Source: Methanomicrobiales archaeon (GTDB lineage Archaea > Halobacteriota > Methanomicrobia > Methanomicrobiales > Methanoculleaceae). From it: a stretch of DNA of 19,527 nucleotides. Every line of letters begins with the position of its first letter. Position 1 is the first letter of the stretch. The stretch spans positions 1 to 19,527 of the forward strand of contig JAAYND010000137.1 of NCBI GenBank assembly GCA_012521035.1, written 5' to 3'. Under the pieces are notes generated by a model. It searched no databases. It had not been told where the DNA came from and worked only from the letters and a program-made list of their open reading frames with translations. The translations under genes were made by a program, and so were the position numbers. This document shows positions 1 through 7,015 of the stretch, piece after piece.

Positions 1-84
1 ATCGAGGCGATAGCGTCAGAAGAGCGCTCAAACATCTGGAAGCTCACCGGCGTGACCGATATCGTTGCATTAAAGAACCTATGA
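1..84 (+). CDS. 3' end of an unidentified protein-coding gene (partial)
   Basis: Frame 1 is open from the window edge and ends at TGA 82-84, giving a 27-residue C-terminus that reads IEAIASEERSNIWKLTGVTD then IVALKNL. Codon choice (GAG, CTC, ACC, GGC, GTG, GAT, ATC) resembles the other genes here, and the sequence shifts sharply to C/G-rich non-coding DNA right after the stop, which supports a real gene end. I do not recognise the family from this tail. The start and most of the gene lie outside the window. A chance open frame of this length cannot be excluded. Confidence 0.5.
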   Translation: MEAIASEERSNIWKLTGVTDIVALKNL

Positions 85-164
85 GCCGGGTATCCCCATG
101 ACCGCTCCCCCCCTCGCAGGGCCGGCCGGGGGCCTGCATGCAAATTTTCTATGAGGCGGCATCT

Positions 165-250
165 TCCTGTGGGGGCGGAGGGAGAACGCATGGGCCGGCG
201 AAACAGATAATCAGGGTCGCCTCTACGGTTGCGCCCCGCTCGGGCCCTTG
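165..250 (+). repeat. Degenerate fragment of the GC-rich intergenic repeat
   Basis: The CTTCCTGTGGGGGCGG block near 170 and the later GGGCCGGCGAAACAGATAATC block (191-210 region) match pieces found inside the full units at 251-826 and in the inverted copy at 19227-19527, with substitutions. It looks like a decayed or rearranged part-copy at the outer edge of the left array. I see no gene between 85 and 984; open frames there follow repeat boundaries in several frames at once and resemble no protein. Confidence 0.55.
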
Positions 251-527
251 CCACGAGAACCCCCGCTCCTGCGCGGGAGACGCTGTGGAGGGGCTGTACG
301 GTTCTCTTTGCCGGGGAGGGGGTTCCCTCCCCGAGACCCTCCCCGGGTGATATCCCCACGGTACGGTGCATGGGATGATGCCGGGGGGAGGGCAGGATCT
401 GGGCCGGCACCTCTGGCCGGCCTTTCCGGGGATATCGCGACTACTGCCCCCTTCCTGTGGGGCGGGGGAAATAGGGGAGCGGTGTATGGGTTGCTTTCCC
501 CGGGTTTGTGCCCTCCCCCGGCTCTCG
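251..527 (+). repeat. GC-rich intergenic repeat, tandem unit 1
   Basis: This is the first of two tandem units; the CCACGAGAAC block recurs 277 bp later at 528. Ordered blocks inside it are: CCACGAGAACCCCCGCTCC; a perfect 9-bp hairpin at 312-333 (CGGGGAGGG, loop GGTT, CCCTCCCCG); a CCCACGGTACGGTG block; a GATGATGCCGG block; GATATCGCGACTACTGCCCC at 431-450; and a G-rich tail. Unit 1 lacks the AAACACACAATC block that is present in unit 2. The element is non-coding with strong potential RNA secondary structure. Confidence 0.8.
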
Positions 528-826
528 CCACGAGAACCCCCGCTCCGGGGCGGGAGCCCTATGGGAGGGCCTGTACGGTTCTCTTTGCCGGGGAGGGGGT
601 TCCCTCCCCGAGCCCCTCCCCAGGCGATATCCCCCACGGTACGGTGGGTGGGATGATGCCGGCGAAACACACAATCCGGGCCGGCAGCCCAGACCGGCCT
701 TCCTCGTGCTTGCGCCCTTGCGGGGGATATCGCGACTACTGCCCCCGCCCACGGGGGCGGGGGAGGAGCGCCGAAGGCGCGGGTGGGGTGGGGGAGATAG
801 GAGAGCGGTGCATGACGAGACGCCGG
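528..826 (+). repeat. GC-rich intergenic repeat, tandem unit 2
   Basis: This is the most complete left-hand unit. It repeats unit 1's blocks, with the same 9-bp hairpin at 589-610, then GATGATGCCGGCGAAACACA followed by CAATC, GATATCGCGACTACTGCCCC at 726-745, and a small GCGCC-GAA-GGCGC hairpin near 768-780. The block order and most bases match the inverted copy at 19227-19527, read on the minus strand. Different copies keep the hairpin and the GATATC blocks while the sequence between them drifts, as expected for a structured or mobile non-coding element rather than a protein gene. Confidence 0.8.
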
Positions 827-938
827 TGAAACACACAATCCAGGCCGGCATCCTGGGCAGGCCTTTCCGGGGATATCTCTACGGTCCGGTGTATAGAATG
901 ATGCCGGCGAAACACACAATCAGGGCCGGCCTCCCCCC
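827..938 (+). repeat. Partial repeat fragments with duplicated AAACACACAATC blocks
   Basis: Two further copies of the GCCGG(C/T)GAAACACACAATC block occur, near 822-842 and 902-922. Each is followed by a GGCCGGC-type palindrome, with TTTCCGGGGATATC between them. They look like truncated units of the same family, joined end to end between unit 2 and the C-tracts. Confidence 0.65.
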
Positions 939-972
939 CCCGACCTCACGCCACCCCCCCTGCTCCCCCCCC
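933..972 (-). other. Three long G-runs just downstream of the histidine kinase (possible G-quadruplex)
   Basis: The plus strand has C-runs of 9 (933-941), 7 (954-960) and 8 (965-972) bases. On the strand carrying the kinase they become G8, G7 and G9, starting 13 bases after the stop codon, so they would lie in the 3' end of the kinase mRNA. Such runs can fold into G-quadruplexes. No oligo-T archaeal terminator is visible here. Folding and any terminator role are inferred. Confidence 0.4.
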
Positions 973-984
973 GCCTGACGATAT

Positions 985-3300
985 TCACCGCGCCTTCTTG
1001 AGGGTAAACCGGAACGCCGCTCCTTCCTCCGGGTGCCCGGGCACCCGGTCCTCGACCCAGATCTCGCCCCCGTAGCGCGCAATAAGAATCCGGCATATGG
1101 AGAGCCCGAGGCCCCGGCTCCCTTCTCTGCCGTTTTCTCTCTCGAAGCGGGAGAATATCGCTACTTTTGCGTCATCACTGACTCCTGGGCCCGTGTCAGA
1201 GATGGTGACGATGATTGTGTCGTCCATCCGTTCTTCGACGGCCACTGTGACCTCGACCCCCGGCCCGCCATGCCGTACGGCGTTGCCGATCAGGTTTGTG
1301 AAGACCTCGGGGAGGAGGTCGTCGGCGAGGACCTCCAGGGGTTGCCCATCGTAGTGGATATGGAGGTCGGGGAAGTGGGCGATCTCGCCGAGGATCACGG
1401 CGTGGAGATCGACGGGAGCAGGCCCGGTCCGGTCCTCGTGGATCTTCCTGATGGTGGCGACATTTGCTGTGATCTCGATGATCTTCCGGATCCCATCCTT
1501 CAGCTTCCTGGCGTGATGGGCTGCGTCCCCCTCGAGTTCATCGATGAGGATATCGGCGTAGATGCTTACAACGTTGCTGGCGTTCTTGATGTCGTGGGTG
1601 AGGATATCCAGGTAGAGGTTTGCCTCACAGTTCGCTGCTTCAAGTCGCCGGTGGAGCATCCTCCGCAGGATGCCGGCACCGATCTCCCGGCCTATGCCTT
1701 CGAGGAGCGCGCGTTCCCCGGGGGAGAAGGATCGCGGATCTCTGCTCCCGACGATGAGCGCTCCAAAGGTGTCCGATTCAGCGACGAGCGGTATGCAGGC
1801 GAGGGCCTCAAACCCGGTGTTGCAGCCCTCACCTCGTTTGATGTACCAGGGGTGGTTGAGCCCGAATGTGTCAAGGTTACTCTCGATCCGCCCGAGGCAG
1901 GTATCCGGGATGTTTTGCAGGCGGTACGGGGCTATCCGCCCCTGCCCGGCACCGCGACAGTATATGGCGCCGCCATCGTAACCGAGGAGGTTGAGCGTCT
2001 GATCGAGCGCGGCGTCCAGCAGTTCTCCTGTGGAGTCGGCAGCAACCGATGTGCTGATGATTCCGTTGAGCAGGAGGAGATGGCGGTTTCTTGCCTGGAG
2101 TTCTTCTTCAGCGCGCTTCCGGTGGGTGATATCCCGTATGACGATCTGGACCGCGGGCTCGCCTCCAAGGAACGTCCGCGTACCTCTTCCCTCACCGGGA
2201 ACCGTCGTTCCATCAAGCCGTATGAGCGGTAGTTCGATGAGCGGCGTCTCCTCCCCCTGCAGATCCTGCGCTATGAGCTCCCTGACCCGGCCCCGGGCAT
2301 CCGGGTGGTAAATCTCAAAGACGGTCTTTCCGATGATCTCTCCCGGGGTTGAAGCGCCGAGCAACCGCAGGCCCGCCGGGTTGATGTACGCGATTTTTCC
2401 GTCGCGGTATATCAGGATCGCCTCGGCGGAGAGCTCAACGAGTGAGCGGTATTTCTCCTCGCTCTCGCGGAGCTGCTCTTCCATAATCTTCTGGGAGGTT
2501 ATATCCAGGATTCCGGCAAGGGATCCCCGGAGTCTGCCGTCAGCGCTGATGATCGGGGTGGCGGCGACCAGCGTATGGACGCGGGCACCATCTTTGTGGA
2601 TGAATGTGAACTCAAATGTCTCGCGCACGCCCCGCCCCCGGCGTTTCAGGTGCTCCCGCATGGCCCCGACACCCTCCCCGGCAACAAACGCAAAGACCGG
2701 CATCCCGATCATATCGGCGACCGTGTAGCCGAGTATATCGGCCATCTTCTGGTTGACAAAGGCTGTTATCCCCTCTGCATCCACCATCCAGATACCCTCG
2801 TTGAGGTTCTCGATGAGGAACCGGTAGCGATCCTCGCTCTCCCGCAGGATCTCCTCCATCCGCCTCCGCCGGGGTGTTTCGCGCTCGCCGCCGGTATCCT
2901 CAGGAAGGCGCAGGGTGGGGCGGATATGGATGAGGCGCATCCCGGGGAACGGTTCTTCACTCACCGTCCGGCATGAACAGTGGGCCGGGTCTTCCCGGCC
3001 GCCGGGTGACCGCAGGGTGCATGAGAACTCAACCGCCTCGAAGCGGCCGGAGAGGAACGCCAGGATCTTTTCCCTGCGCGACTCCTCGCATATCCGGGGC
3101 ACCAGGTTGCGGCGGATGAAGAGGTCTGCATCAGCCCCGGAGGGGATGTTCTGGTCGATGCCAAGGAGGCGCTGAAGACTCTGGTTGATGTATGCCACCC
3201 GATCTTCCGGGCTGATGATGAGTACGTTCTCGTCGAGCGCATCGAGTATAGCGGAGAGCGGAAGGGTATCGCTATGTGTGGGGGTGCATTCATGCGTCAA
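985..3300 (-). CDS. Multi-sensor PAS/GAF histidine kinase
   Basis: This is a predicted cytoplasmic sensor kinase of 771 residues with no membrane segment. The order is: PAS-like region about 13-125; PAS about 155-275 (from RESEDRYRFLIENLNEGIW); PAS about 280-395 (from RESEEKYRSLVEL); GAF about 400-545; a kinase H-box LTHDIKN with the phosphoacceptor His at about 569; then an HATPase domain with N-box NLIGNAVRHGG (Asn about 673), G1 box DTGPGV (about 702) and G2 box GLGLS (about 731). All core catalytic motifs are present. The start is TTG at 3300-3298, preceded by a complete GGAGGTGATCC ribosome binding site at 3304-3314 with 3 bases between; no ATG fits that site. No response regulator is adjacent, so its partner is unknown. 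In methanogens such soluble PAS kinases are usually read as redox or small-molecule sensors (family knowledge). Confidence 0.93.
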   Translation of the reverse strand: MTHECTPTHSDTLPLSAILDALDENVLIISPEDRVAYINQSLQRLLGIDQNIPSGADADLFIRRNLVPRICEESRREKILAFLSGRFEAVEFSCTLRSPGGREDPAHCSCRTVSEEPFPGMRLIHIRPTLRLPEDTGGERETPRRRRMEEILRESEDRYRFLIENLNEGIWMVDAEGITAFVNQKMADILGYTVADMIGMPVFAFVAGEGVGAMREHLKRRGRGVRETFEFTFIHKDGARVHTLVAATPIISADGRLRGSLAGILDITSQKIMEEQLRESEEKYRSLVELSAEAILIYRDGKIAYINPAGLRLLGASTPGEIIGKTVFEIYHPDARGRVRELIAQDLQGEETPLIELPLIRLDGTTVPGEGRGTRTFLGGEPAVQIVIRDITHRKRAEEELQARNRHLLLLNGIISTSVAADSTGELLDAALDQTLNLLGYDGGAIYCRGAGQGRIAPYRLQNIPDTCLGRIESNLDTFGLNHPWYIKRGEGCNTGFEALACIPLVAESDTFGALIVGSRDPRSFSPGERALLEGIGREIGAGILRRMLHRRLEAANCEANLYLDILTHDIKNASNVVSIYADILIDELEGDAAHHARKLKDGIRKIIEITANVATIRKIHEDRTGPAPVDLHAVILGEIAHFPDLHIHYDGQPLEVLADDLLPEVFTNLIGNAVRHGGPGVEVTVAVEERMDDTIIVTISDTGPGVSDDAKVAIFSRFERENGREGSRGLGLSICRILIARYGGEIWVEDRVPGHPEEGAAFRFTLKKAR

Positions 3301-3303
3301 CCG

Positions 3304-3314
3304 GGATCACCTCC
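3304..3314 (-). promoter_or_regulatory. Full-length Shine-Dalgarno fixing the TTG start of the kinase
   Basis: Read on the minus strand this is GGAGGTGATCC, an 11-base exact complement of the conserved 3' end of 16S rRNA. It lies immediately before the TTG at 3300 and decides that start. Confidence 0.8.
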
Positions 3315-3344
3315 GTTTATCCTGCCAGGGGTTTTTATCTGATG

Positions 3345-3364
3345 AGAGTAATAAAATATACTCT
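3345..3364 (-). promoter_or_regulatory. Kinase promoter: TATA box inside an inverted repeat
   Basis: On the minus strand a TATATTTTAT box (3360-3351) sits between the arms of AGAGTA-N8-TACTCT (3345-3350 and 3359-3364). A start site about 25 bases downstream would give a leader of roughly 30 bases containing the strong ribosome binding site. An inverted repeat covering a TATA box is a typical place for an archaeal repressor. A second box, ATTTATAAG on the same strand at about 3468-3476, could be an upstream alternative promoter. Nothing else is seen in 3365-3556. Confidence 0.5.
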
Positions 3365-3556
3365 GTTATATCATCTGAATCCGGCCGGGTTATGAGGGTA
3401 TTTCAGGGGCCGGAGGCATGGGAGGGCGGAGCGGCGCGGGTTTGGCAGTATGCAGTGCCTCATAACTTATAAATCTATTTATTCGGTTTTGCAGGGCATC
3501 CGGACCCGCCGGCTGGAGGAGATCTCTTTGATCGGTATGGAGAATCGTCGATCCGC

Positions 3557-3874
3557 TCAGGTTCTGGAGGCGGAGAGGATCTCAAGGGCTTCCTCTTTCG
3601 AGAGACCGGAGATGGCCACGGTCTTTGATGTGGACGTCTGCCCGGAGACGATGCTCACGTCTGCCCGGGGTACGCTGAACGTCTCTGCCATGAGATTTAT
3701 GATAGCGCGGTTTGCCTTCCCGTCGACGGCGGGGGCGGCCACCTGACAGCGGATACTCTTCCGCCACTCGTTGTAGCCCGCTGGAAACGCGGTTCTTCTG
3801 GCTCCTGCTGTAACATCGAGCAGTATGGTGATACCATCTGAAGTTTCAGTGACGGCGTCGGCGCAGAGTTCCAT
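3557..3874 (-). CDS. DUF167 (YggU/UPF0235) family protein
   Basis: This is a small 105-residue protein with the conserved DUF167 core: a strand pair (ITILLDVTAGARRTAFPAGY), then VAAPAVDGKANRAIINLMAE at about 45-64, then the VSIVSGQTSTSKTVAISG strand region ending near residue 90. This family is found in all domains of life and has no established biochemical role. The length matches the usual 95-110 residues. The ATG at 3874 follows AGGAGGA (3882-3888) by 7 bases. The gene stands alone between the kinase and pyrC; an inverted repeat in its leader (3894-3909) suggests regulation. The call is firm at family level only. Confidence 0.88.
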   Translation of the reverse strand: MELCADAVTETSDGITILLDVTAGARRTAFPAGYNEWRKSIRCQVAAPAVDGKANRAIINLMAETFSVPRADVSIVSGQTSTSKTVAISGLSKEEALEILSASRT

Positions 3875-3893
3875 GAGAGAGTCCTCCTGAAGA

Positions 3894-3909
3894 AGTGTCG
3901 CCCGACACT
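3894..3909 (-). promoter_or_regulatory. Perfect inverted repeat AGTGTCG-CC-CGACACT in the DUF167 leader
   Basis: The 7-bp arms separated by two bases lie 5 bases upstream of the ribosome binding site of the DUF167 gene. A minus-strand TATA-like element (CATATA near 3961-3966) would start transcription around 3936, placing the repeat in the leader. It could be a DNA operator or an RNA hairpin limiting ribosome access. Confidence 0.4.
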
Positions 3910-4079
3910 AACGAACGATGATCACAGGCGGCTTGTGCCGGTCCTCACCCGATCGTACCCTATATGCCGGGCGTGCCTGTCGCGCATCCGGGTTGTCCCG
4001 TGGATCATATCCGGGCGTCCCGCCAGGTGATCACCCGGGGACCTATAAGACGCGCTGTATCGGCTCTGTATTATTTATG

Positions 4080-5336
4080 CTAGAGCAATAAAAATCCTCG
4101 CCCGGGATACCACGCCGGTTGCGGTTCATGGTACTCCCCGCAGGAGTAGAGACGCCTGCCCCGGACGATCACCTCCTCCGGGAATACGGCATCAAGCCCC
4201 TCAAACGGCGACCAACCACACTTTGAGTGGAGGCGGGAGGCATCGATGCGCGTAACCTCGTCAGGGTAGAGGGCGAAGTCCGCCCGGTCCCCGGGCTCAA
4301 ACCCGGCCCGGGGGATACCGAGGATGGCGGCCGGCCTCCAGGATGTCTTCTCCATAACCGATGCGAGGGTTATCCGGCGCTTCATGACCGCCGCCATCAG
4401 GAGCGGCACCATCGTCTCGACGCCGGGGACGCCGGAGGGGGCGGCCTGGAACGGGAGAGCCTTCTCGCCGGGCGTGTGCGGGGCATGGTCTGAGGCGATG
4501 ATATCGATCCTCTCCCAGCAGGACCAGAGGGCACGCCGGGTCTCTTCATCCCTGAGCGGGGGGTTCATGCGGGCCCGGGCATCGTCATCTGCAAATATCT
4601 CGTGCGAGAGGAAGAGGTGGTGCGGTGTCACCTCCACCGTTCCGCGCGCAGCCTCGATCGAGGCGGCGGTGCTCATGTGGCAGAAGTGGAGCCGCAGGCC
4701 CTTTGGGGCGAGGGCTGATACAGCCCGGACGGCGCGCGCCTCCCCGGCACCGGAACGTGCGTTATCGTGGCCGATGAGCGTTGTTGCGTCCGAACCTGAG
4801 ACCTCCTCGGCGTGGATCGTAGCAAGCCCCCCGAGGGCGTGGATGCGGACGAACATCTCCCGGAGAGTCCCGGGGTCGAGTCCTTCGCCGTAGCTCGATG
4901 GGGCGGCGAAGATCTCCCCGAACGCCATGGCGCCGGCGCTCCACATACCCTCGAGGTCGGCGCCGGGCATGACGCCGGCGTTCACCGCAAACCCGCATAC
5001 CGCGTGCTCCTCAGCCTCGCGAATACGGGTCCGGAGGAGTTCGGGCGTGGTGAGGGGAGGGATGGTGTTTGGCTGGTCGACGACGACCGTCACCCCGCCG
5101 GCGACCGCGCTCATCGTGCCCGTCCGCCAGTCCTCCTTCTCCGCCTGCGCCCCTCCTCCCCGCATGTGGACATGCATATCGATCGCTCCCGGGAGGCAGG
5201 TGAACCGGCTGCAGTCGATCGTCTCATCAGCCCGCACCGGGGCACCGACGTGCCGGATGAGGCCATCGGTGATGACGATATCAGCACGTCTGCCTGTCGG
5301 GAGTGTTACATTCTTGAGTACCAGATCAGCGGTCAT
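4080..5336 (-). CDS. pyrC: Dihydroorotase
   Basis: Catalyses reversible cyclisation of N-carbamoyl-L-aspartate to dihydroorotate, the third step of de novo pyrimidine synthesis, in the cytoplasm. The 418-residue protein has the amidohydrolase metal motif DMHVHMR (His55, His57), KEDWRTGTMSAVAGGVTVVVDQPNTIPP (about 67-94, split here only by reading), IHAEE (His175), HFCHMS (His217, His220), TPHHLFLSHE (His239, His240) and the metal/catalytic ASDHAPHT (Asp283). The GVPGVETMVPLL stretch is typical of dihydroorotases and allantoinases. A GTG at 5345 is also in frame, but the ribosome binding site GGGAGGAG lies directly against it and 8 bases before the ATG at 5336, so the ATG is chosen. Where many relatives carry a carboxylated lysine this protein reads AFGEIF. 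It follows hypE by 61 bp. Confidence 0.92.
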   Translation of the reverse strand: MTADLVLKNVTLPTGRRADIVITDGLIRHVGAPVRADETIDCSRFTCLPGAIDMHVHMRGGGAQAEKEDWRTGTMSAVAGGVTVVVDQPNTIPPLTTPELLRTRIREAEEHAVCGFAVNAGVMPGADLEGMWSAGAMAFGEIFAAPSSYGEGLDPGTLREMFVRIHALGGLATIHAEEVSGSDATTLIGHDNARSGAGEARAVRAVSALAPKGLRLHFCHMSTAASIEAARGTVEVTPHHLFLSHEIFADDDARARMNPPLRDEETRRALWSCWERIDIIASDHAPHTPGEKALPFQAAPSGVPGVETMVPLLMAAVMKRRITLASVMEKTSWRPAAILGIPRAGFEPGDRADFALYPDEVTRIDASRLHSKCGWSPFEGLDAVFPEEVIVRGRRLYSCGEYHEPQPAWYPGRGFLLL

Positions 5337-5397
5337 CTCTCCCACTCCTCCCTGCTACAGAGATCGAGGGTGAAGACAAAAATAGGTATGCCGGTCA

Positions 5398-6393
5398 TCA
5401 ACAGACACGCGGGACCGGATCGCCTATCGGCGGTTCGATGAACCGCTCCCCGCCGATGGCGGTCTGCATGATCACGTGAGAGCCTTCGACGACCCTGCCG
5501 ACGATCGCCGCATCCCGCCCGTAGGGGTGCGATCGGAGCGCCGCAAGGATCGCCTCTGCATCCTCGGGCGCGACCCCCATGATGACCTTTCCTTCGTTTG
5601 CCACCTCGAGGGGATCGATGCCGAGCATGCTTGCGGCGCTCCGGACGTTCTTCCGGAGGGGAAGGGCCTCCTCCTCGATGATGACCCCCACACCGCTCTT
5701 CGTCGCCATCTCGTTGATGGCGTTGGCAAACCCGCCCCGGGTCGGATCCTTCATGGCATGGATATCCCCGGCCGCGAGTGCCCCCTCGACGAGGGTCCAG
5801 AGAGGAGCGACGTCGGAGTGGATCTGGTCACCGAAGTCGAACCCCTCGCGATAGGCCATGATGGCGATTCCATGGTCACCGATCGTGCCGTTGACGATGA
5901 TCAGATCACCGGGTTTGAGCCCGCTGTCCCGCACCACCCGATCGGCAACACCGATGCCGGCGGTGTTGATGATGAGAGCATCAAGCGCTCCGCGTTCGAG
6001 CACCTTGGTATCGCCGGTGACAAGGCTTGCCCCGCACTCGTCGAGCGCGGCGTCCATCGACGCAACGACCCGCTCGAGATCGGCGACATCGAAGCCCTCC
6101 GGGATGATCATACCGCAGGAGAGCGCGATCGGCCGGCCACCCATCATGGCGAGGTCGTTAACGGTCCCGCTGATAGCGATTCTCCCGATATCCCCGCCGG
6201 GGAAGAATATCGGTGATACGACATGGCTATCGGTTGTAAAGACGATATTCTGGCCATCGAGCGGGATGACGGCTCCGTCATCGAGCGACTCAAGCCCGAT
6301 CCCGCCGGCGTTGTTGTGCCTGAGGTTGGTGATGACGTGCAGGAGCTCGCCCATCACCTCGCCGCCGGCACCATGCATGAGGTTGACTTTCAT
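5398..6393 (-). CDS. hypE: Hydrogenase maturation protein HypE
   Basis: HypE takes a carbamoyl group from HypF on its C-terminal cysteine and dehydrates it with ATP to a thiocyanate, the source of the cyanide ligands of the NiFe site. The 331-residue protein starts MKVNLMHGAGGEVMGELL, has the AIR-synthase-type ATP-binding features (TTDSHVVSPIFFPGGDIGRI and SGTVNDLAMMGGRP, residues about 53-90; TKSGVGVIIEEE further on), and ends in the diagnostic PRVC with Cys331. The ATG at 6393 overlaps the stop of hypA by four bases (ATGA), indicating translational coupling. A 49-residue in-frame extension upstream lies wholly inside hypA and is rejected. HypF, HypD and HypB are not in the window. Confidence 0.96.
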   Translation of the reverse strand: MKVNLMHGAGGEVMGELLHVITNLRHNNAGGIGLESLDDGAVIPLDGQNIVFTTDSHVVSPIFFPGGDIGRIAISGTVNDLAMMGGRPIALSCGMIIPEGFDVADLERVVASMDAALDECGASLVTGDTKVLERGALDALIINTAGIGVADRVVRDSGLKPGDLIIVNGTIGDHGIAIMAYREGFDFGDQIHSDVAPLWTLVEGALAAGDIHAMKDPTRGGFANAINEMATKSGVGVIIEEEALPLRKNVRSAASMLGIDPLEVANEGKVIMGVAPEDAEAILAALRSHPYGRDAAIVGRVVEGSHVIMQTAIGGERFIEPPIGDPVPRVC

Positions 6394-6731
6394 GGATCGT
6401 CCACTTCTATCTCTATGTTTGTAACCACGATCTCCATCCCCGCAACGATCTCCGGGAGCTTCCCGCACCGGGGGCAGACAAACCGTTCGTCTCCTTCGTA
6501 GCCGCAGGAACAGCGTGTGCGCGCCTTGATCTCGCGGCACGCGAGCCGGGTGCCTGAGAAGAGCGGGTCATCCTCGATGATGATATTGAAGAGGAACTCC
6601 ACCTGCTCCGGGTTCACCATCGCGATCGTACCGACATCCACAGAGACGCACTTCACCTCTTTTGCGTTGTTCTCGACCGCAGCACGGCGGGCTGTCGCGT
6701 AGATGTCATAGGCGATGCTGTACTCGTGCAT
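6390..6731 (-). CDS. hypA: Hydrogenase nickel incorporation protein HypA
   Basis: HypA is a nickel metallochaperone that works with HypB to insert nickel into the hydrogenase large subunit. The 113-residue protein begins MHE, the usual nickel-binding N-terminus (His2). Its zinc site comprises Cys74, Cys76, Cys86 and Cys89, that is CxC plus CxxC rather than the two CxxC pairs of bacterial HypA; one spacer residue is missing in the first pair, and the segment between the pairs is short. It overlaps hypC by one base (TAATG) and hypE by four, so the three genes form one transcript in the order hypC, hypA, hypE. Confidence 0.95.
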   Translation of the reverse strand: MHEYSIAYDIYATARRAAVENNAKEVKCVSVDVGTIAMVNPEQVEFLFNIIIEDDPLFSGTRLACREIKARTRCSCGYEGDERFVCPRCGKLPEIVAGMEIVVTNIEIEVDDP

Positions 6732-6955
6732 TACTCCTCCATCGCGGCGTAGACCTGCTTGAAGATCTCGCGGGTCTCAAGCCCCTCCTCCCTGCTGAGC
6801 CGCTGGATGGCAAACCCGACGTGGACGAGCACGAACTCCCCGACGCTCACATCCACGAGATCGAGTCTGACCTCCTGCTTCAGATCCCCGAAGTCAACGA
6901 CCCCGATGTTGCCATCCTTTATCTCCAGAACCTCAGCGGGTATTGCGATACACAT
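6731..6955 (-). CDS. hypC: Hydrogenase maturation chaperone HypC
   Basis: HypC is a small chaperone that, with HypD, carries the Fe(CN)2CO unit to the hydrogenase large-subunit precursor. The 74-residue protein starts MCIAIPAEVLEI, with the essential Cys2 exposed after removal of Met1, and contains the OB-fold strands (GVVDFGDLKQEVRLDLV) and GEFVLVHVGFAIQRL, typical of the HypC/HupF family. The ATG at 6955 has CAGGAG four to five bases upstream. It is the first gene of the hypC-hypA-hypE operon. Confidence 0.96.
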   Translation of the reverse strand: MCIAIPAEVLEIKDGNIGVVDFGDLKQEVRLDLVDVSVGEFVLVHVGFAIQRLSREEGLETREIFKQVYAAMEE

Positions 6956-7015
6956 TTTTCTCTCCTGTTATTCTGTCCGGATAACTAAAATTGGTTGACT
7001 ATTGATCCGCACCAG

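Noticed and set aside
149..919. Long open frames on both strands in the left repeat region (also 19142-19480)
   Set aside because: They change frame between repeat copies, are made of Pro/Arg/Gly runs dictated by GC content, and lack start signals.
165..938. CRISPR array
   Set aside because: Units are about 280-300 bp, diverged and contiguous, without short direct repeats separated by unique spacers; no cas genes.
1033..2232. 399-codon open frame antisense to the histidine kinase
   Set aside because: It is the reverse-strand shadow of a gene with all kinase motifs; its translation matches no recognisable family.
4026..4035. GGTGATCACC palindrome as an operator
   Set aside because: A 10-bp palindrome far from the next start codon, with no link to a promoter; expected by chance in this composition.
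6394..6540. 49-residue N-terminal extension of HypE
   Set aside because: It lies entirely within hypA; HypE begins at MKVNLMHGAGG with an ATGA overlap.
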